Shown here: positions 1 to 10,754 of the stretch, piece after piece
Position numbering within the stretch: the first letter of the stretch is position 1
Layout: each line of letters opens with the position of its first letter
DNA from: Arachis hypogaea
Lineage: Eukaryota; Streptophyta; Magnoliopsida; Fabales; Fabaceae
DNA: 64,000 nucleotides
Reading direction: 5' to 3'
NCBI RefSeq assembly: GCF_003086295.3
Contig: NC_092052.1
Coordinates: 75,757,559-75,821,558, forward strand
Made by a program: the position numbers and the translations under genes
Notes under the pieces: model-generated
Told to the model about the DNA's origin: nothing
The model's input: the letters and a program-made list of their open reading frames with translations, nothing else
Database searches by the model: none

Positions 1-2
1 GT

Positions 3-418
3 CGCCGGTTTGGTCACATGACAACGAATCTCTCGGAGTGCATCCATACAGTGCTTAAGGGTACACGGTGCTTGCCGATTTCTTCCATCATACGATGCAC
101 TCTCGTGAGGCTGCAAAAGTTGTTCGTCACGAAGAGCGGGGAGGCACAGGCACAACTGGCGGCTGAAAATCGTTTCTCCCAACGGCTAATGGCTGCCATT
201 GAAAAGAACAGAGAGAGCATCCCAAAGATGCGTGTTACTCACTGTGACAGACGGGCTTCAGTGTTTGTTGTTGAGGAGTTAGACCCTTTCGAGGGTTGGT
301 CTCAAGGTTCATTCCGTGTTCGGTCACAGCGGGGACGTGTAACTGTGGTCATTTTCAATCTCTCCATTTTCCATGTCGTCATGCGCTTGCCGCTTGTGCT
401 GCCGCAAGCATTGAATAG
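3..418 (+). pseudogene. Mutator-like (MULE) transposase, C-terminal remnant
   Basis: The frame beginning at base 3 reads RRFGHMTTNLSECIH, the block that follows the catalytic core in MuDR-type transposases, and the frame continues to about 330. From 335 the homology moves to another frame, where CNCGHFQSLHFPCRH (338-382) is a SWIM zinc finger (CxC...CxH) that normally ends these proteins. That frame stops at TAG 416-418. The product is therefore split by a frameshift between about 310 and 335 and is cut by the window edge on the left. The family normally binds terminal inverted repeats and cuts DNA; this copy cannot be active as written. Identification rests on motif recognition. Confidence 0.8.
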
Positions 419-454
419 GCTCCATATGTTCATCCGCTGCAGAAGTTTACACAA

Positions 455-535
455 ATCTCGTTTATAGTGTAAACGAGATATACACGTGTCATTCAGTTTG
501 TCTTATATATGTGTAACTGTAAACGAGATAAGACA
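455..535. repeat. Nested hairpins downstream of the MULE remnant
   Basis: A perfect 10 bp inverted repeat, ATCTCGTTTA (455-464) and TAAACGAGAT (470-479), is followed by a third copy of TAAACGAGAT at 520-529 flanked by GTCTTAT and ATAAGAC arms. It could be a leftover of the MULE terminal region or a small foldback element. No target duplication was recognised. Confidence 0.4.
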
Positions 536-1802
536 TACTACATATTTTTGTAATTATTTTACAAATTATTTATTTTAATAAATAAAATATATTTTTTTAA
601 TTATTTAAAAGAATCCATATATGTAGTGGTGATGGTAATAGTGATCAGAAGAAGAAGAAAGTCACGATGGTGGTACTAATGGCTGGAGTGGTGGTTGCAG
701 TATTGATGATGATGATGATAATGATGATGGAAGGAGAAAGGTGAATTAGAGATGGTGTGATGATGATGAAAATGATATTATATTAAATAAGATAAAATTG
801 ATAAAAATATTTTGACTTAATAATTGATTGTTATAAAATTAATGATAGAGATAAAATTAAAATATATTCTAAATATTAAGGACAAAATTAAATTGAATTA
901 ATTATTAAAAGATATTTTTAAATTTTTTTTAAAAACGTTTAAAAAAATATCTTTTACCGAAAAAAAAAAAAAGAAATATGCCACCAATGAAGTAACTTAA
1001 AATCTAAATAAATGAGATGTTTTGAGGATGTGCATATAATTTGGAGACTCTCATAGGATGTAATAGATGGAAGTAGGTGAGAGAGTTTAAGACTAAAGAG
1101 ATTTCATATTAAAGTTTATAACAATAGAAAAATATTTGTAACTTGTAAGGAGAAAAGTGAATGCTAATCCTTCGCTCTTGTCTTTACCTATGCCCTTTTA
1201 AAGTGATTCTTAAAGAACATATAAAGGATGATTCCTATGGTAAAAATGGAATTTATCTTCACATGAAATCAAAACTATGTAGAGAAGACATATAAATCCG
1301 TAAATCATGAAAAAAAAAATACTATAAGCAATTAAGCACTAGTTTATTGTTTATTTTTTTAATATATTTTTTTATTTTTTGTATGAAAGTAATTGACAAA
1401 AAATGAAAAAAATAAAATATTTATTTTTTATACCATAATTAAAAAGTGTACAAAAAAATATTAAAAAATATACAAATATCATTTCTCAAAAATAATTTGG
1501 TTACATATCTTACTAGCTACTAAGAAGAACACATGCAAAGACCTGATGACCTAAAATACCGAAAGTGCCAAGAAGAGAGAGTTGAAACACACTAATACAG
1601 TAATACTAACTAAACAAAATACATGCAAAAGAGTATATAATTTCGCGGTTTCGTTTTCCTTCCACGAAGGGATAAGGGTATGGGACCTCAAGAACCTAAA
1701 TGACAAAACGGTAGGGAACAATAACCATGTTAAAAGCAGGGAAACTGTCCCAAGAAAATAACTATTGAAATTCCAAACAAGTTTCAAGATCCAAGCTCAT
1801 CA
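536..1802. other. AT-rich spacer and probable Rab 3' UTR
   Basis: No gene was recognised. There is a GAT-rich simple repeat around 700-730 and long A/T runs. The part next to 1802 is presumably the 3' untranslated region of the minus-strand Rab gene, since translation ends at 1803; no polyadenylation site could be fixed. Confidence 0.4.
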
Positions 1803-4447
1803 TCAAGAACAACAAGAAAAATTGAACTGATGTTGCTTTGATCCCGCTCCATTGACAAGGCTTACTCGATTCGCAGACAATTCAGCCTTGTGAGAATCAG
1901 AACTTAGGACTTTGCGGCTGATGTTGTCGTAAATCTCACGGATAACAGTCTCAAAAGCTATTTGGACATTAGTAGTGTCGAGTGCTGAAGTCTCCATGAA
2001 GAACAAACCTTCTGCTTCTGCAAGGTTTTTTCCCTCCTCTACGCTAACCTCCCTGATATTCTCCAAATCACACTTGTTTCCCACCAACATGGTTGCCACA
2101 GTGCCATCATTTTGAGCTGCGGTTTATGCAAGAATTAAATTATATTAAAATAAAATACAAACCACTCACGAGAACTAAGAACCTTCAGTCATGTCACGGA
2201 TCATATGGGAAACATAAAAGATGCAAGATTTGGACTGACCCCACCACCATACTCAATCGAATTTAAGCTAGTTTTATATTATAATAAATTAAACTGATAT
2301 AATTTACCCGCAAAAAACTAAAAATAATAAATAGCTAATATGCAAAATTCGATGCTCGGGTAAATCTGCATATAATACGACAGGTGTCATTATACCAGCA
2401 AACTATAACAGAAATTTATTTAATTAGTTCATCCAATCCAGTTTAAACAATTTATTTAGTGAAAAGTAATTAATCTTGATAAACAGATATCGAGTTCCCT
2501 ATAAACACTTAGATTTGTGAATATGTTACAAATCTCTAATTTTCCATTATATTCGTTTGTTATTGCAGAAAAAGGTCCTGACGATGGAATGGGTTGCATA
2601 ATTTAGGCCACCAATTGAGAATTTCTGATTCAAAGCCTAGCGGAAATAAAACAAGATATCCATTAATTAATTCATCAACTTAATGATATGTTAAGATTCC
2701 TACTTACAAATGTCAAATACTGATATTATTAGTGCATAATCCACACCAATGGCAAGGATAGAATATCCATATTCTACCACTGCAAATAAATCAATCTTCA
2801 GGCATATATTTGGCACATCATTTACCAAGCTGCACGCACAATCATTCAATCAATTCGATACCCTTCACCAACTTTTCTTCCAGAAGAGCCTCAACATAAT
2901 TGATACCTCCCACGCCCATACAAACTCAATGAACACTGATTCAAACTTAAAACTATCCAATCCTTAGTTCCTCTACCTCATCTTCCCATTTTTCCAATAA
3001 AGGAACCATATCAAGTACACATGTAGCACCAACTATACTACTAGCCACTAATTGCTAAAGAAAAAAAGGCAGCAAAGAAATATAGAAACCCTACTCTTAT
3101 CCTTCTCCTTCCTAATCCTAATCCTAAACAATTCTTCCTTTTAACAAAACCCCACCATGTAAATTAAACACACTAAATAGAAGCCCACAATACACAACAT
3201 CAGTTACTAGCAGCATAATACATAGAAATTAAAAGAAATAAATTATTCTCTTAACCTTTATAGTTTTACCGAATTCATAATTAAACTCCTATAGCTTAAA
3301 AGCTTCTAATTGGGTTACTATACCATTTTGAATTTTGTGATTAGGTCCTTGTCATGCCAAAAACATTAGAGCTAACAAAAGTGTGAGTATCTCCAATTTG
3401 GAGAGGATCATTCGGTTAACTTTTTAATGTTTTTTTGCACCACATGAATCTAATTACAAAATTAAAAAAATATAAGAATATAATTGGGGACTTTCTAAAC
3501 TATAAAAACTTAATTACAAATTGAATAAAAGAGAACTCCAGAAATTATTTTTAATATGGAAATAGAGATGGTATTTTGGTTAAATATTGATATTTGAAAT
3601 GTATTACAGTATTGTGGAAATCATTCAACACGCCCCACGTATTTCAATACGCCCCACGTGTTGGCTAATATGTTGTCACATGTCCAACACACCTCCACGT
3701 GTTGGCCAGGATGCTGTCACGTTTCCATCACGCCCCTTGCGTGTTACCCTTCTACCTGACACCTCCATCTATGCGTAAATACACTAGGTTCACCCATTCC
3801 GAGCCAATACACCACCCTAAACCCCATAACCAAATTTTTGAGCCAGAGAACTCGAGAAAGTAATTTAACCATAAAAAAAAAAAAAAACAAAAGCCCAGCA
3901 TATCACGTCACAAAGAAATTCTTCGGTCTTAGAGTACATTTAAGTATTTAGCACATGTTCAATAAGCATTAAGAAGTTAGAACCACTCCTTTATTTTTAA
4001 CATTGTAAATTAAAACATAGAGTAAACATTTGTTAAGCACGTATGAAATATATGTTCTAAGATGATGCAAGAATACCAAAAAATAAAAGAAAAGAAGGGG
4101 AATGAGGACTAACTAGCAAGCTCTTCAAGCCACCTCTTGATGCCGTCAAAGGTGCTCCGGCGACTGATATCATAGACAACGAGAGCACCAACGGCTCCCC
4201 TGTAGTATGCAGAGGTAACGGCCCTGAAGCGTTCTTGGCCCGCGGTGTCCCAGATCTGCGCCTTCACCTCCTTCCCCTCGATTTCTACCACCTGTGTTTG
4301 GAACTCAACACCAATCGTGGCCTTCGAGTTCGTGTCGAATTCGTTCCTCGCAAACCTCGAAAGCAGGTTCGACTTCCCCACCGCCGAGTCCCCTATTAGG
4401 ACTATCTTGAACAGGTACTCCTCCCCAACATCTCCATCTTCTTCCAT
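1803..4447 (-). CDS. RABA5: Rab GTPase, RABA5 clade (Rab11-like), two exons
   Basis: The coding sequence is complement(join(1803..2116,4114..4447)), 215 aa, a normal Rab length. Exon 1 ends after GCTA before a GTTAGT donor (4113-4108). Exon 2 starts after a CAG acceptor (2119-2117). The split codon gives Thr112, and the joined frame fits the family at the usual plant Rab11 intron site. P-loop GDSAVGKS is at 19-26, switch I Thr at 44, WDTAGQE at 66-72, NKCD at 125-128, ETSAL at 153-157 and a double-cysteine prenylation tail CCS at 213-215. Met at 4447 is preferred to an upstream in-frame ATG at 4501 because relatives start about ten residues before GEEYLFK. RABA proteins are membrane-anchored GTP switches in trans-Golgi/endosome to plasma-membrane traffic. 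All catalytic motifs are intact. The closest match from memory is RABA5b/c; the exact paralogue is uncertain. Confidence 0.93.
3271..3523. mobile_element. MITE-like inverted-repeat element in the Rab intron
   Basis: The left arm (about 3271-3357) and the reverse complement of the right arm (about 3437-3523) share an ordered series of blocks: ATAATTAAACTCCTATAG against GTAATTAAGTTTTTATAG, then CTAATTGGG against CCCCAATTA, then AATTTTGTGATTAGGTCC against AATTTTGTAATTAGATTC. I estimate about 65-70 percent identity by eye. There is no ORF. It is probably an old non-autonomous DNA transposon; the exact ends and target duplication are not resolved. Confidence 0.5.
3629..3760. repeat. Degenerate CACG-rich repeats in the Rab intron
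   Basis: CACGCCCCACGT, CACGTGTTGGC and GTCACATG/GTCACGTTTCC recur in two to three loose units. This is a GC-rich island in an otherwise AT-rich intron. It contains CACGTG (G-box-like) hexamers, but nothing shows that they are regulatory. Confidence 0.3.
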
Positions 4448-4501
4448 TCTTGCTGCTTCAAAAGAAAGAAAAGAAGATTTCTGTATCTCTGTGTATTTCA
4501 A

Positions 4502-4790
4502 TTGAGTAGTTGTGTTGTGGTGGTGGCGAGAGTAATGTAGTTATGTACTTAAGCTATGGTTTATTATTTTTTTTTTCCGTTTCCCTGCTATTGTAAGGTT
4601 TTTACTTTTTACTACAGCTTTTTGGGCATGCCCGCGTGATTGGAGGCGGGATTTTTGTGAACCTTTTTCAGTGGGTTTTTTTATGGCACCTCGCCACTTC
4701 GTGCCTGCTTCTCTGAAATGTGCTTGACGTGCTACTTTTTATTATTATTGTTATTGGAGAAAAAGATAAATTGATACTTTTTTTTTTTGT
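4502..4790. other. Rab 5' UTR/promoter-side spacer
   Basis: Read on the minus strand this lies upstream of the Rab start. The first 50 bases have CT-rich and CCACCACCA character that fits a plant 5' UTR. No convincing TATA box was found. Confidence 0.3.
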
Positions 4791-5107
4791 CTCATTTTAG
4801 TTTTTGATAATTTAAAAATATATTTAAATTTTTTATTTTTTTTAAATTTGAACATATCCACTTGACAGATTTTCTCTAAAGGCTAATGGCACTGCCTGGA
4901 GAGAAAGCATATATTTGAATTTAATTTGTCCAATTTTAAAAACTTTTTACGTATGTATTCGCATTAACTAGGTCAGTACAACGGGAGTCATGCTTGATTT
5001 TTTTGTTGAATCTGATAGACCCAAATGAACATAAGCGACCAATATGTTCAAATTTTTAAAAAGTCAAAAACTTGAGTGTATTTTCAAATTCTCAAAGACT
5101 TAAATGT
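4791..5107. mobile_element. Foldback/MITE-like inverted-repeat element
   Basis: Left arm about 4791-4858 and right arm about 5040-5107 form an inverted repeat of about 65 bp. The inner ends match best: TAAATTTGAACATAT at 4841-4855 against its complement ATATGTTCAAATTTTTA at 5042-5058. The outer ends share CATTT(T)AGT(T/C)TTTGA. There is no coding content. It fits a non-autonomous DNA transposon upstream of the Rab gene; the target duplication was not identified. Confidence 0.5.
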
Positions 5108-6676
5108 CTGTAGATCATAAGATCAATAATCTATTTGTCCTTTTCTCTTATTATTATCGTTATATTTTAGTGGTGTCAATATGTTTGGTTCTATAAAGTT
5201 TAGGCTCTGTTTTATAGGAGGTTAGGTAATTAATAGGGCTAAATTTTAAAAAAGTCTACAGGCCAAAAGTCTTAGGGCTAACCCATATCTACCAAATCTT
5301 TTTTTTAACCTTACTTTTTCAATAAAGTTATTAAAAGTTATTGGCTTCTTTTATCGGTTATCATTTTTTATATATAAAAAATGACAAAATTGAAAAATAG
5401 ATATCGAAATATATATAAAAAAAATGTTTTTAAATCACTATTTTGCTTTTTTTTAAAAGTGCTATAATTTTGTATTAATACCAAGCACCAAAACCACCTC
5501 CATGAACAAAAATAAAATGATTCATCTTGAGATCATCAATATTTATACCCTATCAAATTGATAAGAAAAGAAGAGCTCTTATTATTTGAGTTCTAAGAAA
5601 AATAAGAACTAAATAATCATAGTTTGCTCTAATAGCAATATACCAACTTTTGCAATAGATAAAAAGTAAATAAGTGAATAAACACATTTAACCGAATCTG
5701 AATCAAGAAGCTAAAAATTCTTAATACATTTTTTTTTGTTTGAAAATGACACTACATAGTCATTGTATTCTCAATACTTAAATTCTGAATGTCAATTATT
5801 ATTTTAAAAGTCATATCTTTGTTACCGTAATATTTCAATTTTGTAATAAGAAAGAGCCAAAACAAGGTTACCTTCAAAATTATACACAATTTACAGTAGA
5901 AAACACTTGAAAGGTCATCAAACCTCACATCCTCAATTCAATGAATGAAAGGCAACATATTTGAATAATTGAATTATTAATAATTGATAAAATAGATAAA
6001 ATAAATAACAGAAGCTTAATCATGATTCATGTTACTGATTTTGTTAATAATTAACTGCTAACTCAGATAAAACTTATGCATTAACAAACCCAACCCACAA
6101 ATAAAATAATTTCATAAGGGATCAATTCAAAACACATTGCAAATAATCACACGTTCCCAGTGCAAATTCTTGTGAAAGGAATTCAACAAAATTCAAATTC
6201 AAATATAAGAAAATTCAAACACCACAATTGAACCCATTTTTAAAATCAAGTAGAAATAAACAAATTAGAAAGGCAAAAACTCTAAGAGAGGGAGAGAAGA
6301 AGAAGAAAGTCACCTATGAGGCTCTGAAGCAGAAACACACACTCTTTAAAGTAGAAATAAGCTAAATCGCTGATAGGAGGACGAGCACCGCATCACGGGA
6401 TCAGGGGAAGGAAAAGCACCGCGTCAGGAAGGAGGAGGATCACCATGTCACGGTGTCAGGGAGGAAGAGGAGCACAAAGGAGGATCACTGCGTCATGGCA
6501 TCAGGGAACAAGAAGAGAATCGCATCAGGGAGGAGGAGTAGCACCGCGCAGGACATCAGGGAGGTGGAGCGCACCGCATTCGTCTTCACTCTTCAGCAGG
6601 TTTCACATTTCAATGCAGGTCTTACCATCTCAGGGTCAGGGAGGAGGAGGTCACCAATTTGATTCTAGGATTTTTA
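5108..6676. other. Spacer without recognisable gene
   Basis: Mostly AT-rich single-copy-looking DNA. From about 6366 to 6655 there is a low-complexity GA-rich stretch built from loose repeats of CACCGCGTCA, ATCAGGGA and GGAGGAGGA. The short reading frames there have repeat-driven composition and no protein similarity that I can recognise. Confidence 0.4.
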
Positions 6677-7082
6677 GGCTGGGTTTGTTCACAGAGACAA
6701 GACACTGAGACAGGAACATAGAGACATAAAATCGTGTTTGGCAAAGGAGACATAGATAGAGAAAATGTGTCCAGAGACATTGAATTAGTGTATTTTGTGT
6801 CCATCCTAACAGGAACGACACGGGAACACTTAGAAAGGACACAACTTATTTTTCATTTTTTCTTTCATCATTCTTGTTAATTTTTCATAATTATATTTTT
6901 TTATTATTATATCTTTCATCTCAAATTTTTTAAATGAAAAAAAATAAGAATAAATTGGATTTTCATAATTTGTTCTAGTTTATCACCAAACAAAATACAA
7001 AAAAACAAAATTTTGTGTCTCTATCCCTTATGTTTTGTTCTCAGTGTCTTGTCCTGTCATGTTCTCAGAAACAAATGCAGCC
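6677..7082. mobile_element. Harbinger/Tourist-type MITE (406 bp) with TTA duplications
   Basis: The left end starts GGCTGGGTTTGTTC. The right end, reverse-complemented, starts GGCTGCATTTGTTTC. Both arms then share GACAAGACACTGAGA and AGAGACA blocks. The element is flanked by TTA on both sides (6674-6676 and 7083-7085), the TWA-type target duplication of PIF/Harbinger transposons, whose MITEs typically begin GG(G/C)..GTTTG. The interior is AT-rich and non-coding, so it would need a transposase from elsewhere. Confidence 0.75.
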
Positions 7083-7148
7083 TTAGGGCTTGTAAGGCCA
7101 GCCCTATTTTAATTATTTTTTAGGGGTGCTTAATTAGAGTCAGGGCTT

Positions 7149-7806
7149 TGATGCGTGAGCATCTTATACCCTTTTTCTTATAATTTTTAGTTAGATTTTA
7201 TTTAGTTTTACTTAATTTTAGTGCAAAATCCTCTTTATATGCTACTTTGAGATATTTTAGTGTTTTTATGAATTCAGGTGAAATTTGGAGCAGTTTGGCA
7301 GAGTTTGGAGTAAAAACAGAAAAGCTAGCAACCCCCCAGGGCGCTAAACGCCAAGCTAGCGTTTAGCGCCAACAGCATGTGTGAAGGTGCTCCCCTTAAG
7401 GTGTTAAACTCTCAATTTGACATTTAATGCTAGCAAGTTGAATTTGAATGTGAAGGCCACTCTTGAAGCATTTCTAGTGGATCTAGCATTTGGTATTAGT
7501 TATATTTTATTTTCTTTTTGTAATTTTTATTTACAAACAATATCTTTTAGTTTTAGGAATTATTATTATATTTTATTTTTCGTATCAAATTAGGTTGGTA
7601 TAAAAGCAAAAAAGATCTCTTGTATTCGGATCTTCGCACCTTTCCGCACATTTTTAGAACCCTAGTTTCTTTGTAAGTCATGAGCAACTAAACCTCTTGG
7701 TTAAGGTTAGGAGCTCTGTTTATTTCTATGGATTAGAACTATTGCTTTTCTATTTTAAGTTATGCATTGTTTCAATTTCAATGATTATTTTCGTTCTTAA
7801 TCTTAT
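7149..7806 (+). repeat. Element H 5' LTR, 3'-truncated
   Basis: It aligns with 10755-11405 of the 3' LTR and then stops; about 630 bp of the LTR end and the primer site are missing. A TATAAAAG box is at 7599-7606. It holds the imperfect palindrome pair GCGCTAAACGCC and GCGTTTAGCGCC (7341-7369). Confidence 0.75.
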
Positions 7807-7930
7807 AGATAAGTGTGTTCAAGGATCAATCAGAGCTTCAAGATATAAAGAGAATCTATAATGTCATCCGAGTTCTAGTTTTGAAGGATACTAATATTTC
7901 TGAGCTTCAAAGGATAGTGAAATGCCAAAC
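7807..7930 (+). other. Unassigned internal fragment of element H
   Basis: This unique 124 bp piece has an open frame from 7815 rich in charged and hydrophobic residues (FKDQSELQDIKRIYNVIRVL...). It does not match gag, protease, RT or integrase blocks that I know. It may be a remnant of an internal domain or captured host DNA. It ends in CAAAC, the target duplication of J. Confidence 0.3.
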
Positions 7931-10606
7931 TGATAAACCACTATTTTATGGTTTATTTTTTATTGAATTGAGTAGATTTTATCAACTATTCACACACTTA
8001 TCCATGTAAATTGCATGTTTTTAAGTTTCCTTCCTAATTTCATGCTATGATTGAAAACATGCTTCTTTGCCCTTAAAATTGCTAATTTTTAATCCTCTTT
8101 TATTACCATCGATGCCGTGATACGTGCGTTAAGTGATTTCAGGTTTTCTAGGGTAGGAATGACTTAGAGGATGGAAAGGAAGCATGCAAAAATATAAGGA
8201 ACACAAGAAATTGAAGTTTTGAGAAGCTGGCCTTGACGCGCACGTGTGGATGATGCGTACGCGTGACCGGTGCAGCAGGCAAGTGACGCGTACGCGTGGA
8301 TGACGCGTACGCGTGACCAGGGATTCGTTCAGCGACACGTACGCGTGGATGACGCGTACGCGTGACGAGCGTTACGTGCTTCAATTACGAGAAAATGCCG
8401 GTGGCAATTTTTGGGCTGCTTTTGACCCAGTTTCAGGCCCGAAAATATAGATTAGAGGCGGCAGAGTGAAGCTGGAAGAGGGATTGATTCACTTTTCATT
8501 CACACATTAGGTTTTAGATGTAGAATTCTAGAGAGAGAGGCTCTCTTACTTTAATTTAGTTTTCTTCTTAGGTTTAGGTTTCAATCTTATTTTAATTTAG
8601 TTTTCTCTTACTTTTATTTGTTTTAGCACTTTAGTTATCTACTTCCCTTATTGATTCTTTTATTTTGCTAATTTAGTTTATGAGTTAATGTGTTACTCTC
8701 AATTTTCATTAATTCAATTTATGTTTCATGTTTCTTATTGTTCAATTGCTTTGTTATTGTTATTTCTTTGCTTTGGTTAGTCTTCGAATTTCCTATGTCT
8801 TCTCAATTTTCTTTGTTTTTATTTTATGCCTTCCAAGTATTTGATAAAATACTTGGGTGAATTTTAATTTAGATTTTTATGTTCTTGACTTAGATTGATT
8901 AATTAGAGACTCTTGAGTTGTCAAAATTCTTTTTTTTGATTTGTGATTGAAAGTTGCTAGTTGGCTTGAGCATCACTAAATCTAGTCTTTGATTAGGACT
9001 TGTGAACTTAAGTCGATTTTGCTCGCTTGACTTTTCTTCATTTGTTAGAGGATAACTAAGTGAAAGCAATTTACATTTATCATCACAATTGACGATGATA
9101 ATGAGGATAGGACTTCTAATTCTCTTTCCTTGCTAAGAGCTTTCTTAGTTATTAGTTTATTTTCTTGCCATTTTACTTTCTTGTTTCTTATTACAAAACT
9201 CAAAAATATACTTTTTCATAGCCAATAATAAACATACTTCCCTGCAATTCCTTGAGAGTCGACCCGAGGTTTAAATACTTTGGTTGATTTTATTGGGTTT
9301 GCTTAAGTGACAAACAATCTAAATTTTGATTGAGGTTTAATTGTTGGTTTAGAACTATACTTGCAATGCGATATTTTTGTGAAAATCTTTACCGACATTT
9401 TTCTTCCGTCAAGTTTTTAGCCGAGGTGTATGCGTGATTAAGCCATTTTCCAATGACGCGTACGCGTGACTGATACGTACGCGTGACCTTGTGTAGAGCC
9501 ACCGACGCGTATGCGTGGCTGATGCATACACGTGACGAACGTCACGTGCTCCAATTAACAGAACTCGCTAGGGGCAATTTCTGGGCTGATTTGGACCCAG
9601 TTTCAAGCCCAAAAGTGCAAACTAAAGGCTGGGATAGAGCTGAGACTGAAGACACTTCATTTTTTGCTTTTAGTTTTTGATTAGTTTTGAATTCTAGTGA
9701 GAAAAACTCCTACTTCTCTCTAGGGTTTTGGCATTCTTATTTTTATTTCGAATTGGATCTTGGGAGAGCTGTTGCTACCTTCATTCCTCGTCATTTTATT
9801 TCTAGTTTTTTCTTTAATTACCTGAATACTCTTTTTCATTTGGTTATTGAATTCATGTTTGGATCTTGTTTCTCTTGAATTTTATTAATGCATATTTTTA
9901 TGTTTATTTTTATTGCTTGTTTGATCATTGTTAATTATTGTTAGTGCTAATTTCGATTTAATTAATTTCTGATAATTATCATGTCTTTTATTTACACCCA
10001 CCATGTATTTCTGAAAATGACATTCATGATAATGGAGTAAAATTTCCAACTTGGTTGGGGGTTGAGTAATTGAAACTCCTTGAGTTGTTATATCCAAGTA
10101 TTAATCTGTAATTGAAAATTGTTGTCTAGCTCAAATCTCACCAACTTTAGTCCTTCCCCATGAAGTGACTAGGACTTGTGAGCTAGAGTTAGTGACGCCC
10201 ACTTGACTTTCCTTCAATTGCTAGAGGATAACTAAGTGGGAGCAATGAACCTTTATCATTACACATGGGAAAGACAACAAGGATAGAAATTCCAATTCTC
10301 TCCCCTAACCAAGGCCTTTTATTTTGATTAATTATCAACTCTTACTAGTTATCCATTGCTTTAATTTCTAGCTATTTATTTTTCCGTTCTCAATTTTCAA
10401 AAATATTCAGGAAAATCCTTACCAATAATTTGCATCATGGGTCAACTCTTAGGGAAACGACCCAGGATTCTACTCCCGGTTATTTATTATTAATTTTGAC
10501 AGATTCAAAATTGATAGTGAAAATTTTGTCGGTTAAGGATGTACTTGCAACGCTGTTTTAGAAAATACTTTTCAGAAATTCTTAACCGGCATTTATCCGT
10601 CCATCA
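7931..10606 (+). mobile_element. LTR-LTR deletion derivative J (two joined LTRs)
   Basis: The insertion is bounded by CAAAC at 7926-7930 and 10607-10611. It consists of a full LTR (7931-9411, TGATAAACCACTATTT...CCGTCA), six to nine bases of leader (AGTTTTTAG), then a 5'-truncated related LTR (9421-10606, ending CCATCA). Both contain a GACGCGTACGCGTGAC palindrome array (8234-8365 and 9454-9545) and the block GGCAATTT(C/T)TGGGCTG. The whole coding interior and the start of the second LTR are gone, probably by recombination. The first LTR resembles the LTR of element E. Confidence 0.7.
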
Positions 10607-10754
10607 CAAACCTATTCAAAATTGGAGTGTCATTAGCCCCACTCAGTAGTTAGACATGAGCATAAATGAACACTCAAGTCTTGGGCATTTTCTTTTCTTG
10701 GTCTTATATTATTTTGGTTGCTTGAGGACAAGCAACACTTTAAGTTTGGTGTTG

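Noticed and set aside
1803..4501. The two Rab-like reading frames as separate genes or a broken Rab pseudogene
   Set aside because: A GT donor at 4113 and an AG acceptor at 2117 join them in frame at the usual plant Rab11 intron position, giving a full 215-residue protein with every GTP-binding motif.
6445..6708. Overlapping short frames in the GA-rich tract as a small basic protein gene
   Set aside because: Several frames are open at once because of repeat composition, with no start context, domain or relative.
8129..8384. Minus-strand frames rich in RTRHPRVRV
   Set aside because: They are translations of the GACGCGTACGCGTGAC palindrome array inside an LTR. Similar frames appear in every such array (26332-26792, 43267-43563, 52656-53197, 56951-57376).
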